From positions 3,162,001 through 3,226,000 of the forward strand of contig OY725495.1 in NCBI GenBank assembly GCA_963281255.1: DNA of 64,000 bases, read 5' to 3'. Numbering within the stretch: the stretch's first letter is position 1; each line of letters begins with the position of its first letter. This document shows, piece after piece, positions 1-9,518 of this stretch. Source of the stretch: Aphrocallistes beatrix. Its lineage: Eukaryota; Porifera; Hexactinellida; Sceptrulophora; Aphrocallistidae. Under the pieces are notes generated by a model. It was not told the DNA's origin. It saw only the letters and a list, made by a program, of their open reading frames with translations, and did not search any database. Position numbers and translations under genes: made by a program.

Positions 1-882
1 AGGAAAGAATTATATTTCTTTCTCAATATATATCGTATCTGCCTTCTCAAAATACATATGCCATTCCTATAGAATTAGTCGCATTGATTGAATATCTTAG
101 TATGAATCAGCTGGCAGCAAAGGGTAGGAATGCACTGTATAAAGCCTTTATTAATAATTATGCTATTTATACCATGTCTTGATTCTTGAATAGAAATGTT
201 TGGCTTCCTTGCATACCTATCTATTATACCTACCTACCTTCAGAGATTTCATCTATTGTCAGATGAGCTTTAGTTTTTAAGCAATATTATTTCGGTACTT
301 ATTTGCGAAAGAAAAACATTCTTTGAAGAAAGGCGAAATTACTTTTATAGTCTGGAGTCGCACATGGGTGGAAATCCCTCGCGATGAGGTCGCGGATCCT
401 CAGCTGCAAATCTAAATTAGTTTTGATATTTAATCGATTGCTATTAGTATTTGGAATAGACCCAACGTTTCAAGATGCAGTGAGTTGTGTTTACTGTTTA
501 GAATGTGTTAGAATATTCCAGAATCGTAAAAATATCAAGTAAAAATATTAACAATTTAGCGACCCTTCTCGCGCCGACCCTGCTGGCAGGGAACTTAGTT
601 TCTGACTTTGGCTCTCAATGCTAAGCTTGATTCTATGTTGAGAATTTGAATTACTTCAACGATCAAGTTTGGGTTGCTTAGCTAGTGACGGAAAATTTCA
701 TTTTATTGTAAGTCAAAGGTCCGGCGTTTTGGATAATATTGACATTCAGGATTTCATTTCTCTTGGAAGGTTTAGTCAATGAGAATTTTATTTTACTCAC
801 TAAGATAAGGAAATCAATTTGTGGAATACCTTTGTCTGGTCTTCTTAGTCGTCCTAAACATGAAAATTATTTAAAAACTTGT
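1..882. other. No recognisable gene (upstream of protease exons)
   Basis: No coding exon is recognised here. The expected 5' exons of the aspartic protease, carrying the signal peptide, propeptide and the segment leading into the first catalytic motif, were looked for and not seen. The only open frame of any length lacks similarity to a family I know. The stretch is AT-rich and ordinary. Confidence 0.4.
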
Positions 883-890
883 CTGTGTAT

Positions 891-1201
891 CAGTGCTCGA
901 CAAATCTGGTGTTTGGTGGTAATAGCCACCAAAAAGGAGCGATAAGCCACCTAATTCCTGAGCGTGGTGGTTAACTAAGCCACCAAATTATATCAAGTAT
1001 TGGCTTATTAATAGGGCATGCCTAATTTCCGGGACGGGACGGGTTAAGATACCTAATTTCCGGGATGGGATCCCATCCCATCCCGGAAATTAGGCATGCC
1101 CTTATTAATATAGAATTTAGAATTTTGTGGCTCTTAAGCCACCGAGAAAGTAAAATGGTGGTTAAGATATCCACCACCAAATTTTGAATTTGTCAGCAGT
1201 G
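891..1201. mobile_element. hAT-like MITE, interrupted by a nested MITE
   Basis: Starts CAGTGCTCGACAAATCTGG and ends in an imperfect inverted copy (...TTTGTCAGCAGTG). It is flanked by 8-bp direct repeats, CTGTGTAT (883-890) and CTGTCTAT (1202-1209), 7 of 8 matching. A CAGTG terminus with 8-bp target duplication is typical of hAT elements. The interior is built of GCCACC/GGTGGC inverted motifs. A sister copy without the insertion lies at 8288-8477. A second element (1014-1101) is inserted in the middle. No transposase; non-autonomous. It lies just upstream of a protease splice acceptor. Confidence 0.75.
1014..1101. mobile_element. MULE-like 88-bp MITE nested in hAT MITE
   Basis: A GC-rich, almost wholly palindromic 88-bp element starting GGGCATGCCTAATTTCCGGG and ending in its reverse complement. 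The flanks are perfect 9-bp direct repeats TTATTAATA (1005-1013 and 1102-1110). Target duplications of 9 bp are characteristic of Mutator-like elements. A second copy with its own 9-bp duplication is at 16526-16606. It is younger than the hAT MITE it sits in. Confidence 0.8.
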
Positions 1202-1238
1202 CTGTCTATTGAGACGGCTCCTCTCTCCTTCAACTCAG

Positions 1239-4200
1239 GTGGTGTACGACACTGGCTCTTCAGACTTGTGGGTGTGCTCCGTGAACTGCACTGGTACCGC
1301 TTGCGGGGATAATCGCTACGACCTTACCAAGAGCAGCAGCTACTCGCCGAACGGAGCGCCCTTCTTCATCCAGTACGGGATCGGCAACACGACAGGATAC
1401 AAGGCCTACGAGACCGTGAATATGGGCGGGATACAGGTGACTAATCAGGAGTTTGGAATGGCTACTGAGGTCAACTCGAATTCTAAAATGGAAGGAATTC
1501 AAGGTATCTCCGGAGTAGATTACTACCACTGTAGTGTTCATTAATATGTGTATGTAGAGCATTTCTTTTCTGTTTCTTCAGAAAAGAAATGCTCTTCTAC
1601 ATGCTTTCAAAATCTTAGATACTTGGTGATCATTTTCGAACTACGTATTCTGGACACATTTTGGAATCCTAATTGTAGTATAATCTAAAATAGTTAGAGA
1701 ACATATTGGCCCCGGTTCGCGAAAGGAGCTGTACTCTTTTCTATCTACCTGCACAATCCCGCGAAATTTAACATTCCGGGTCTTTTGATGTAGCAAGGGA
1801 AATTAAAAAGTCAGAGATACTACTACGTATATCCCTGTGATTATCATAATTATATAATTATATAAACATGGCTGGTAAATATTTTTACCAGGGATTCCAG
1901 AAAAAAAGTTTTTTTGACAACCGTTTACTTGCTACTTTTGTTTTTCCTCCATTCTGGCTTTAGTTTTAGTTTTACTCACTACTTTTTTACTTGCTACCTA
2001 TTTTTGACCGGCATTTAGTTGGGGTGGGGTGACTATTGATCGTGTAGTGCAATACCAAAACGGGTGTGCATCGAGCGATTTGAGAAATTTTTCAGTCTTT
2101 CTGAATCATAATTTTTTAATGTTAACCATTTCCAGTTTCTCAAGGTGTCTGGGAAATTTACTGCCATCCAGAATATTACTTACTACCTTTTTTTTTTCCT
2201 AAAAACAAGTATTAAGTAGCAAGTAAATCCCTGATTTTTACAATGCTTAATAATGAGTTTGTGTAATTAAGGTTTGGCCTACAATGCGCTTGCTGTAATC
2301 GGACAGCCAACATTTACTCACGCGGTTAAAGACGGTCTTGTGGCTGATTTGTTCGGAATCTGGACTGGATCTGTGTCTGGGCCAGATGGAGCTGAGATTA
2401 CGTTTGGATATCTTGACAATACAAAATACACCGGCAATTTATCCTGCAGTCCTATCACGAAGGAAGCCTGGTACGTGATTCCCTTCACTGAGGTTGTCGG
2501 GATTGCTTCTTGCAGCGGATGCCATGCTGTCATAGACTCTGGCACCTCTCTGATATACGGGCCTGCAGACAACATCACTGCCATCAGTAAGAAGATTGGT
2601 GAGTTTAGAAAGCTGTCACGAAATATTCAGTTGTCTAACATTTGGCTCCCAGAATATATTTTGATTGAATATAGTTTACCTTTTTTGGTTCGAGGTTATT
2701 CTTTTTCGGGCCAAGTGACTTGCCTCTTTTTCTAAAATACTTCTGAGATTTACTACACTCTTAGTTGTCCATTGTGGACAGTGGACACTCAAAGCTAGCT
2801 CAAATATCGATAATATATGCTTCAAGAAATACAGAGCTATCTTAAACAATCAACGTATGAGCCTAGAGAAACCCCACTAGAAGGAGAGGCGTTGCTCCGT
2901 TTCCCTTCAAAAAATAGATGTATAGTTTTCAATGAGATAAAATTTCAAAGAATATACTCGCACGAATGATTAGATAAATTTAAAAAGGAGTAATTTGCTC
3001 TAAAACTTTATTATAAGTGGTAACCACAAATGTTGCCGATTATTCGAGTATATAAACACCCCTTTAATTATTCCAGAAAATTGCAAATCCTGATTATTTG
3101 AATTCTCTCTCCACACGTTTATGTATGGCACAACCATCAAATCTCTCTTCAATTGTAATAGTCGAGGACCAAGAAATGTGATAAGCCTGCTGAACTTTTT
3201 TGGTGGTTTTAGTGGATATTAATCGAAAAGTAGCCTTCCAAAGAAGATGGTTCATCTATTTCACACCTTCTAGTAATTCAAATAAATCAGACATTTATCT
3301 AGGCAGGGCTGGATTAACAGTGGTGGAGGCCCTGCCCCCTCTACTACAATTGTCTAGCAAAAAAAGTTTCGTTTCGAACAATTTTTTTTCTAGAATGGAA
3401 ATATAGGGAAGTAGGTAATACGAGTAACTAACAGAGTCTACAAAATGACATTCCTTGCTTTTGTATTAGCAAAATCAGTAATAAAACTTGAGAAATCAAT
3501 GTTTCGCAGAGCATCGTGTTCAATTGACATAAGTGTAAGCAGTGGCGTAGCCAGACGTTGATCTCAACCTGGGTACACCTGGGCAGAAATACTGAAGCGG
3601 TGGGGGCCTAGCTTCGCTAACCTGGGCCTGTCCCGGATTGGCCCCCTGGCTACGCCACTGAGTGTAAGTGAATTCAACTATATTCACAACATTGAAGTGC
3701 GCGCAAGCGATTTAAAATCAATTTCAATTTGGAGAATGACTTCCCATTCACAAATATAGTTGTAAACAATTCATTGATTGGTCTTAATGCGGTTTTATTG
3801 TATCCAAGTTGTCGCTTTTGTAATTAGCAGAAATTGACATATAACTGTTGACCAATAAAAATATCTGTCAGCTACTCAGCAATTAGGTAGTGGAGAATTC
3901 GGAACGTAGACAACAAATGTAGCTTAAGGACACCCAGAATTCAAAACCGCCAAAAAGTTACTTATCACATTTCTCGGTTGACCCCGTCCCTAAAATACGA
4001 GATGTGGTCCTCTACTATAATGCAAGTACGCACCGAATATTGAACTTATTGTTTATGTATTATGAGGGTTTTTTATGTAACTTTTTTCTAAAATAGGTGC
4101 TCATTTTGATCCAAGTTCAAACCTTTACATAATAAATAACTGCAATCCCTCCGCACTGCCAGATATCGAAATAGTATTCGCGAGCGGTACTCCTCCATTG

Positions 4201-4380
4201 ACCCTCCCTGGTACCATATACGCTTTCCCACTTGGGAATGGTATGTGTGCTTCTGGGTTTCAAAAACAGATTGGATCCTCTCAATATTTCGAATGGCTCT
4301 TCGGAGATGTTCTGCACAGGGCCTACTACGTAGCTTACTACCGATCTGTGCAGGAAGTCTGTTTTGCTAAATCCGTGTAA
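1239..4380 (+). CDS. Pepsin-family aspartic protease (A1), 5' part not found
   Basis: Three exons are inferred: 1239-1503, 2272-2598 and 4097-4380, all with GT-AG boundaries and matching phases (1 and 1), giving about 291 residues. Exon 1 begins after CTCAG and carries the first active-site motif YDTGSSDLW and the flap YGIG with its tyrosine. Exon 2 carries the second catalytic motif VIDSGTSLIYGP. Exon 3 has the C-terminal lobe, including LPDIEIVF and GDVLHRAYYVAYY, the family's usual end, then a stop at 4378-4380. Family members (cathepsin D, pepsin) have about 380-420 residues, so 90 or so N-terminal residues are missing: signal peptide, propeptide and the strand before the DTG. They may lie upstream of the window; otherwise the gene is 5'-truncated. 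Both catalytic aspartates are present, so the visible part looks functional. A lysosomal or secreted digestive role is the default inference. The introns (768 and 1498 bp) are filled with MITEs. Confidence 0.85.
1557..1594. repeat. Short hairpin in protease intron 1
   Basis: A perfect 14-bp inverted repeat (GAGCATTTCTTTTC and its complement) with a 10-base loop. It lies 53 bases past the exon 1 donor. No function is evident. Confidence 0.6.
3152..4021. mobile_element. TIR element of about 870 bp in protease intron 2
   Basis: The left end (3152-3217, containing GAGGACCAAGAAATGTGATA) is the inverse of the right end (3943-4021), with an extra ~29 bp in the right arm. The arms share AAATGTGATAAG and AACTTTTTGG blocks in inverted order. 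The interior has no transposase and contains a hAT MITE at 3540-3660. I could not define a clean target duplication. Probably a non-autonomous DNA transposon filling most of the intron. Confidence 0.5.
3540..3660. mobile_element. hAT-like MITE, 121 bp, intact termini
   Basis: Perfect 15-bp terminal inverted repeats (CAGTGGCGTAGCCAG / CTGGCTACGCCACTG) flanked by identical 8-bp direct repeats AGTGTAAG (3532-3539 and 3661-3668). This is the textbook hAT signature. It has no coding capacity. It sits within the larger element of protease intron 2. Confidence 0.88.
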
Positions 4381-4753
4381 ATTTATTGTATTTTCTTTAG
4401 AGAATTTGGCTTTGCGAGCATATTGTATTGTAGATTTTATACATATATTTTATATATTTTTGCAGGATTTTAGAGATTCGTTGATTTTATTTGAGTTTGA
4501 AATATTGTATTATTATTATTATTGTCAATTTTGTATGTACTTTCTAATTTACAATCATTTCAGACATTATTTTACATTTTTTTATGTGGAATCGCTTTAT
4601 ATTTATATCAGCGGTTTTCACTTTTTAGCAATACTTCTATATTCTGTGGATCTCCTCTCATCAACCGTAATACAAAATTTGAACCCTGGGATTATATCTT
4701 CCGTAGACCACTAATCCATAGACCCCAGTTTGGGGACCACTGTTGCCTTAATC
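4381..4753. other. 3' flank of protease, no gene
   Basis: AT-rich sequence following the protease stop. Short open frames here have no recognisable content. A degraded hAT-like sequence may span 4609-4742 (CAGCGGTTTTCA ... GGGGACCACTG), but its flanks do not match. Confidence 0.4.
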
Positions 4754-4761
4754 ATCTAATA

Positions 4762-4955
4762 CAGGTGTGTCAAACTCGAATCGGATAGTGGGCCAATTTC
4801 ATAACCCCAGCTCTTCCCCGGGTCATGATAGAAATGAATAAATTTTAATTACTAATTCATTCAATTATTGTATTTTTTCGCAACTGGCTGGCGGGCCACC
4901 TCTGAACAACCTGCGGGCCATAAATGGCCCTCGGGCCACCAATTTGACACGCCTG
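4762..4955. mobile_element. hAT-like MITE, 194 bp, with perfect 8-bp TSD
   Basis: Starts CAGGTGTGTCAAACTC and ends AATTTGACACGCCTG, with inverted termini. It is flanked by identical ATCTAATA repeats (4754-4761 and 4956-4963). The interior carries repeated GGGCCA motifs. Termini of this CAGG.GTGTCAAACT type are widespread in hAT MITEs of animals. Confidence 0.88.
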
Positions 4956-4963
4956 ATCTAATA

Positions 4964-5695
4964 CTACGCTGTTCGTTTTGCCATACTAGCGCTTCATACA
5001 AGCACTTCTACATCATCCTCACTGTAATGGTACACCCCACAGGATTATGTGCCTACACACTGGCTATATGAAGGCGACTTGAGGACAAAACGAGGTGCTG
5101 AGTTTGTATCAAGATGCTCATTACCGCTCATTATCCTTCTACCTCACTGATTTCATCAGCTCATTAAGCGCACCACGACGCTCTAATACGCGGAAGATTA
5201 GGTGAACTCCACTAAGATATTGAGATCAATTCTAATCCACAAGCTTAATACATTTCCCTCATGAAAAGATCCAATTTAGTGCTATTTGTATGGGAAATAA
5301 CTAGTGTACAAATACTTTTGTTTCCTAGTGTCTGTTTTGGGAGACTCCACTGTAGTATACGTAAATACTATTCGGTTAGTAATCATATCGAAAAGTGTGA
5401 GATTTCTCATCTTACACAAAATTGTAAGAATATGATTACAATCCCTGTTCAGTTGACCCATCAAGAAATAGGAATGGTCTGTACCTTTGTACCTTTTCTT
5501 GAAATAAATTGCTTACATTACTCAATAGCTTACTATTGAAAGTGATGTATTACACACAATTAATTAAATGATAATATCAAATATCCCAATAAAAAAACAT
5601 AAAAAATAAAGCCTCTCATTGGCTCTTAGAACAGTATAAATATATTATCACTGATTGAATTCATAAATATTGAATATCAAATATTTTCCCGGGAT
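4964..5695. other. Intergenic, no feature seen
   Basis: About 730 bases between the hAT MITE and the membrane-protein gene. Short open frames show no recognisable domain or homology. A promoter for the downstream gene should lie here, but I see no clear TATA box. Confidence 0.35.
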
Positions 5696-6846
5696 ATGTT
5701 AAGTGTAGGAGAAAGTCTAAAGTCAATTGGAATGATACAAAGTATCATTATTCTGGCAGTTGCTGTTCTTTTCTTATTTACATCCAGCATATGGGACGTC
5801 TATTTTGCTAAGAGGATTATACATTTCGTGAAGTTGTATCGTGAGTGTGTAGAAAAGGGGAAAACTGACTTCACCGTTAATCACTCAGAAGCGCAAGTCA
5901 CCACAAATCGGAAATAATCAAATACACTTTCTTGATAGTCATAAATGTCACTGAGTCCATCACGGTGCTAATATACGCATTGGGGTATGGACTGGCTAAT
6001 ATTCAGCGAGATTTCAACAAAGCTACGGATTTTAATTGTTCGAGTGAACTAGCACATTTTCCACCACTTACTATAGAGGTAATCTTTGCAAATCCTGTTG
6101 TTCCTGTCCTTATCTCTTTGGGAGATTTTGGGTTGGTGCTCACTTTCGCGTTTAGTGTTTGTCTAATGAAGTATCTGGATGTCATTCTCCATAATATTCA
6201 TGGAAAACCGTTTCGGTACATTAAAAAATTCCTCCTGATCACTTTCTTCATTGGAGCATTCATGATAGTATCTGGGTCTATTCCTCAATTGTTGATCATT
6301 GAAAAGTTCTCCGTTCCAATAATAGAGACAATATACTTCATTATTTGGGTTAAATGCATTCGTACATTCTACAATACATTGAGATGGAGAGCACTTGAGT
6401 TTAAGATAAGAGGGGAAAGGAAATCGATTGTCAGAAGAGCAATCATCAACTGCAAGCAGTTCGCATTGGTAATGGGCATACTTGTTATTGCAAAGACCTG
6501 CTGGGTTTTAACCGAATTCAGCTCACAATATTACTTCCTCATTGCAACAGGTCTGCATTATGGTCCCTGTATCTTCCAATACCTCTACCATACTCCTCTC
6601 TACCAGTCACTACTGCTTTCACAGCAGCAAATCAAAGCGCTGAAACTCAGTCATGAAGTCCAAACCTATGTCTCATCAATTCTAATTTTCACAGCGTCTA
6701 TTTTAATCGGATCAGAATACCTATTGGCTACGGTCCTGTTTTTCGGCACTAAAATTGTAAAAAAATTAAAGTATCGATTCGGATGTGTTCACACAAGATT
6801 TACCCCTACAAACCACCTCCATCGTCCACTCCTCATTCCAAAATAG
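5696..6846 (+). CDS. Multi-pass membrane protein, two exons, family unknown
   Basis: Exon 1 is 5696-5840 and exon 2 is 5939-6846. A 98-base intron (GTGAGT ... TTGATAG, phase 1) joins two frames that would otherwise be interrupted, giving a 350-residue protein. Starting at ATG 5696, hydrophobic segments follow closely: SIIILAVAVLFLF near residue 20, one at INVTESITVLIYALGYGL (near 50), then PVLISLGDFGLVL, FLLITFFIGAFMIV, an amphipathic YFIIWVKC stretch, FALVMGILVIAKTCW and YYFLIATGLHYGPCIF, ending in HTPLYQ, and a further one near the C-terminus. About seven or eight passes; the TPLY after the seventh recalls the NPxxY of 7TM receptors, but no other receptor motif is clear. A sequon follows TM2. 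I do not recognise the family. A G-protein-coupled or chemosensory-type receptor is possible but unproven. Confidence 0.65.
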
Positions 6847-6952
6847 AAACTAAATATACCTATGCCTTAATTATACTAATTCCTATGTTATATTATGTTG
6901 TTTGTATTCACAATATTAACTGTTAGATATATGTTAAATTTGAATTAAATAC

Positions 6953-6958
6953 AATAAA
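6953..6958 (+). terminator. Poly-A signal of the membrane-protein gene
   Basis: AATAAA, 107 bases after the stop codon at 6846, in AT-rich sequence. It is the only canonical signal in the first 120 bases of 3' flank. Confidence 0.55.
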
Positions 6959-7020
6959 AAAGTCCCTAAGGATTCCACTTAAATAAGACTGTGAAATGCC
7001 AAATAACTGGCTGTCTTGGA

Positions 7021-7169
7021 CTGTATATTTTGATCAGAAAATATGTAGAATTTTGATCAGAAAACCAGTGTAGAACTTTGATCAGAAATGTGGGATTTGT
7101 ATTAATTAGTATTGAAATTTCACATTTCTGATCAAAATTCTACATTGGTTTTCTGATCAAAATATACAG
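7021..7169. repeat. Foldback MITE of the TTTTGATCAGAAA family, copy 1
   Basis: The ends are inverted: CTGTATATTTTGATCAGAAA at the left and TTTCTGATCAAAATATACAG at the right. The inside repeats TTTGATCAGAAA in both orientations. A related copy is at 8175-8285. Short, palindromic and non-coding, so probably a small DNA-transposon derivative. No target duplication beyond 2 bp could be assigned. Confidence 0.6.
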
Positions 7170-7300
7170 TTTCCTTGCTATATACATAGCATCATTCATT
7201 TCTGAAATGTAGAAATATAGGAATGCTTTCAAAGACTCAGTTTAACCATTATGTTCAGAACACATGCATGATATACTACGTGCTCATACCAAGTCTAGTG

Positions 7301-7492
7301 CAGCCTTTCTCAAGCTGTGGTACACGAGCTCCTAGTGGTGGAGGTATTTCATTTTACGTTACCGTGGAGGTATTTCATTTTACGTTAATAAGATATCAAA
7401 ATTTGATATATTGGTTATTATGGTGGTACGCGGAGACCCTAATATTTACTGAGGTGGTACGTGGTGTAAGAAGTTTGAGAACCACTGCATCG
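7301..7492. mobile_element. hAT-like MITE, 192 bp
   Basis: Starts CAGCCTTTCTCAAGCTGTGG and ends AAGTTTGAGAACCACTGC, the common hAT CAGTGGTTCTCAAACT terminus in inverted form. Direct repeats GTCTAGTG (7293-7300) and GTCTAGTA (7493-7500) flank it, 7 of 8 matching, a few bases beyond the canonical right end. An internal 24-bp GGAGGTATTTCATTTTACG unit is duplicated. Confidence 0.7.
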
Positions 7493-7797
7493 GTCTAGTA
7501 TCTATCCACCATTTAGCTCATTTCTCAGTTATGGTCAACTGTGTTTAATAGGTTACTCCACAGCTCCTAATCAATAGAGACATAACGGTAGGATCAGAGG
7601 GATTCAAAAAAATTAGGAACATTTTTCTACTGCAATCTGCAATCCTTTTATTCGTAATTAAGATGATTACGTAAGAAGTACATACGCGTACTATATATCA
7701 TTTTACAATTGATGAATTGAATGTTTTATTTTTTGTAAAGGGGGGCATATTAAACGGAAAGTCATATTCATTGATGTTTCTCATTTAGACAAATATA

Positions 7798-7933
7798 CAG
7801 TCGACTCTTAATAGGGCCTCCTTTGGCAGGACCGGAATAGCTCTTACACATAGGAGCTAATACAACATATTTTCGATTAATAGGGGAAAATGTCCTCTAA
7901 CCGATGTTGACCCTATTAAGCGGAGTCGACTGC
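7798..7933. mobile_element. pogo/Tigger-like MITE, copy A
   Basis: Starts (TA)CAGTCGACTC and ends GCGGAGTCGACTG(CA), near-perfect inverted termini at TA dinucleotides. The interior includes GAGCTATTCCGGTCCTGCCA-type sequence in inverse orientation, shared with copies at 13990, 15099 and 15802. The length and termini suit a Tc1/mariner-pogo derivative. Confidence 0.72.
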
Positions 7934-8174
7934 ATAAGAATTCTCTTGTGATGTCTAACAACCCCTCGAACGAGCAAGGGGTCTTAAAAAATTTTTGTTT
8001 AAAATTGATTGAAGAAACTGGAAAGTTTCTGATTACCATAAAGTCTAAAGTTACTTGTATAAGCATTTATTTTACTTCAGCGATTCAATGGTTGTCTAAT
8101 AACTTAGTTCAACTCGCAGTAGCAGTTCAACTAAAGCTAGCTAGGCATTCAATGAAACTTTGTTAGATATAACA

Positions 8175-8285
8175 GAGACTATATTTCGATTTAGAAAGCC
8201 AGAAATTTGGAATTTTTATTATCAGTATTGAAATTCCACATTTCTGATCAAAATTCTACATGTTTTCTGATCGAAATATAGTCTC
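8175..8285. repeat. Foldback MITE of the TTTTGATCAGAAA family, copy 2
   Basis: Inverted ends GAGACTATATTTCGATTT / GATCGAAATATAGTCTC. The interior matches the 7021-7169 copy (ATTGAAATTCCACATTTCTG). It abuts the hAT MITE that starts at 8288, whose target duplication overlaps its right end, so the hAT element inserted beside or into it later. Confidence 0.55.
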
Positions 8286-8287
8286 AT

Positions 8288-8477
8288 CAGTGACAAATCT
8301 GGTGGTTTAGCGATAAGCCACCAAATTCCGGAGCATGGTGGCTAACTAAGCCACCAAATTTTATTAAGTGCTGAGTTTATTTATCTCGCGTATTTATAAT
8401 TTTGTGGCTATAAGCCACCAGAAAAAGGAAAATGGTGGAAGATAGCCACCATCAAATTTTGATTTTGTCGAGCACTG
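8288..8477. mobile_element. hAT-like MITE, uninterrupted sister of 891-1201
   Basis: Starts CAGTGACAAATCTGGTGG and ends TTTTGTCGAGCACTG. The flanks AGTCTCAT (8280-8287) and AGTCCCAT (8478-8485) match at 7 of 8. The GCCACC inverted motifs of the interior match the copy near position 900, which shows what that one looked like before its nested insertion. Confidence 0.78.
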
Positions 8478-8485
8478 AGTCCCAT

Positions 8486-9518
8486 ATAACATTCATCCAT
8501 GGTACATTTTATACCAGTCCTTGTATGGAGTCTGCTATGCGTTGTCTTTATTTGTTCGAATCATATCGATATATTTATAAGCATTGTATGCGGTATTTTG
8601 ATATGATTTCATAACTCTTAAATTAATACAGTGCCTAATTCTGCACAATGCACATCATATATGTGTATTTAATTATCATTGAAACTTGCAGATTTTGGAT
8701 GCGTTATTGTAGTTAAAATACTGAAGAACGATGCTCAAAATGTCCTAGATACTTTCGCCGTGTCTAGAAATACTAAAAGTTGAAATCACTGATAATTCCC
8801 GCGTATCAACAATATAACAAAAGTGTAAAAATGGCCTGGAAATCCTTTGGGCAATTCTACTTGTATTTAGCAAGCAATTAATTAGGAAGTACTAGTTAAG
8901 CCCAACCCTGCGCTGATCTTCCGGAAAGCTGGTGTGTCCAGTAAATACCTGTCTACTCCTTAGCTCAAGATTTAGATGTGTCACCGTTACAGAGCATTAA
9001 AGGTGCAGAAGTTGGAGCAGCGCTCCTATTTTTGAGGAGCGCGCTCACTGGAACGCACTCCTTTTAATGAAGTTTGTTTCGACAATTTCCCCTGATATCT
9101 AACAATTTTTCTAAACGTTTCCTACTGAAATTAAATTTAGGGTAAATTTAAATTATAGTGTCTTAAAAAATGAATATATCACATATTAGTATTCAAATCT
9201 TCAATTTTTTCCAATCTTGCTTGTAATTTTGCAATAAATTTCATTGTATAACCCATTATTATCGGCAGCAATTTTTTCGAAAAGGAAAACTGAAAATAAT
9301 ATATTTATATAGGGGTACTATAATACTATTTAACAAAACACTATAAATACTAGTATAAATTACTTTTTGAGGCTCTAATTATTAGAATATGAGCTAGCCA
9401 TATGTATGCATATTCTAAAGAGATGTTTCTAAAATAAAATACAAGTGTACCTAAGTGCATTATCACAATTGAATATTGGAGTGAGGATGAGTAATATAAT
9501 CCTTTGAGAAAGCCAATC
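8486..9518. other. Intergenic, no feature seen
   Basis: About 1 kb of AT-rich sequence on the 3' side of the minus-strand EGF receptor gene. No open frame with recognisable content and no clear repeat was found. Confidence 0.35.

Noticed and set aside
1870-2245. Possible TIR element in protease intron 1
   Set aside because: TTTACTTGCTAC and ACCAGGGATT motifs recur inversely, but the ends could not be aligned well and no target duplication is visible.
3303-3420. CAGGGCTGGATTAACAG as a hAT terminus in protease intron 2
   Set aside because: No matching right end or target duplication was found.
4609-4742. hAT-like MITE with CAGCGGTTTTCA start and GGGGACCACTG end
   Set aside because: The 8-base flanks (ATTTATAT and TTGCCTTA) do not match and the termini pair poorly; at most a degraded copy.
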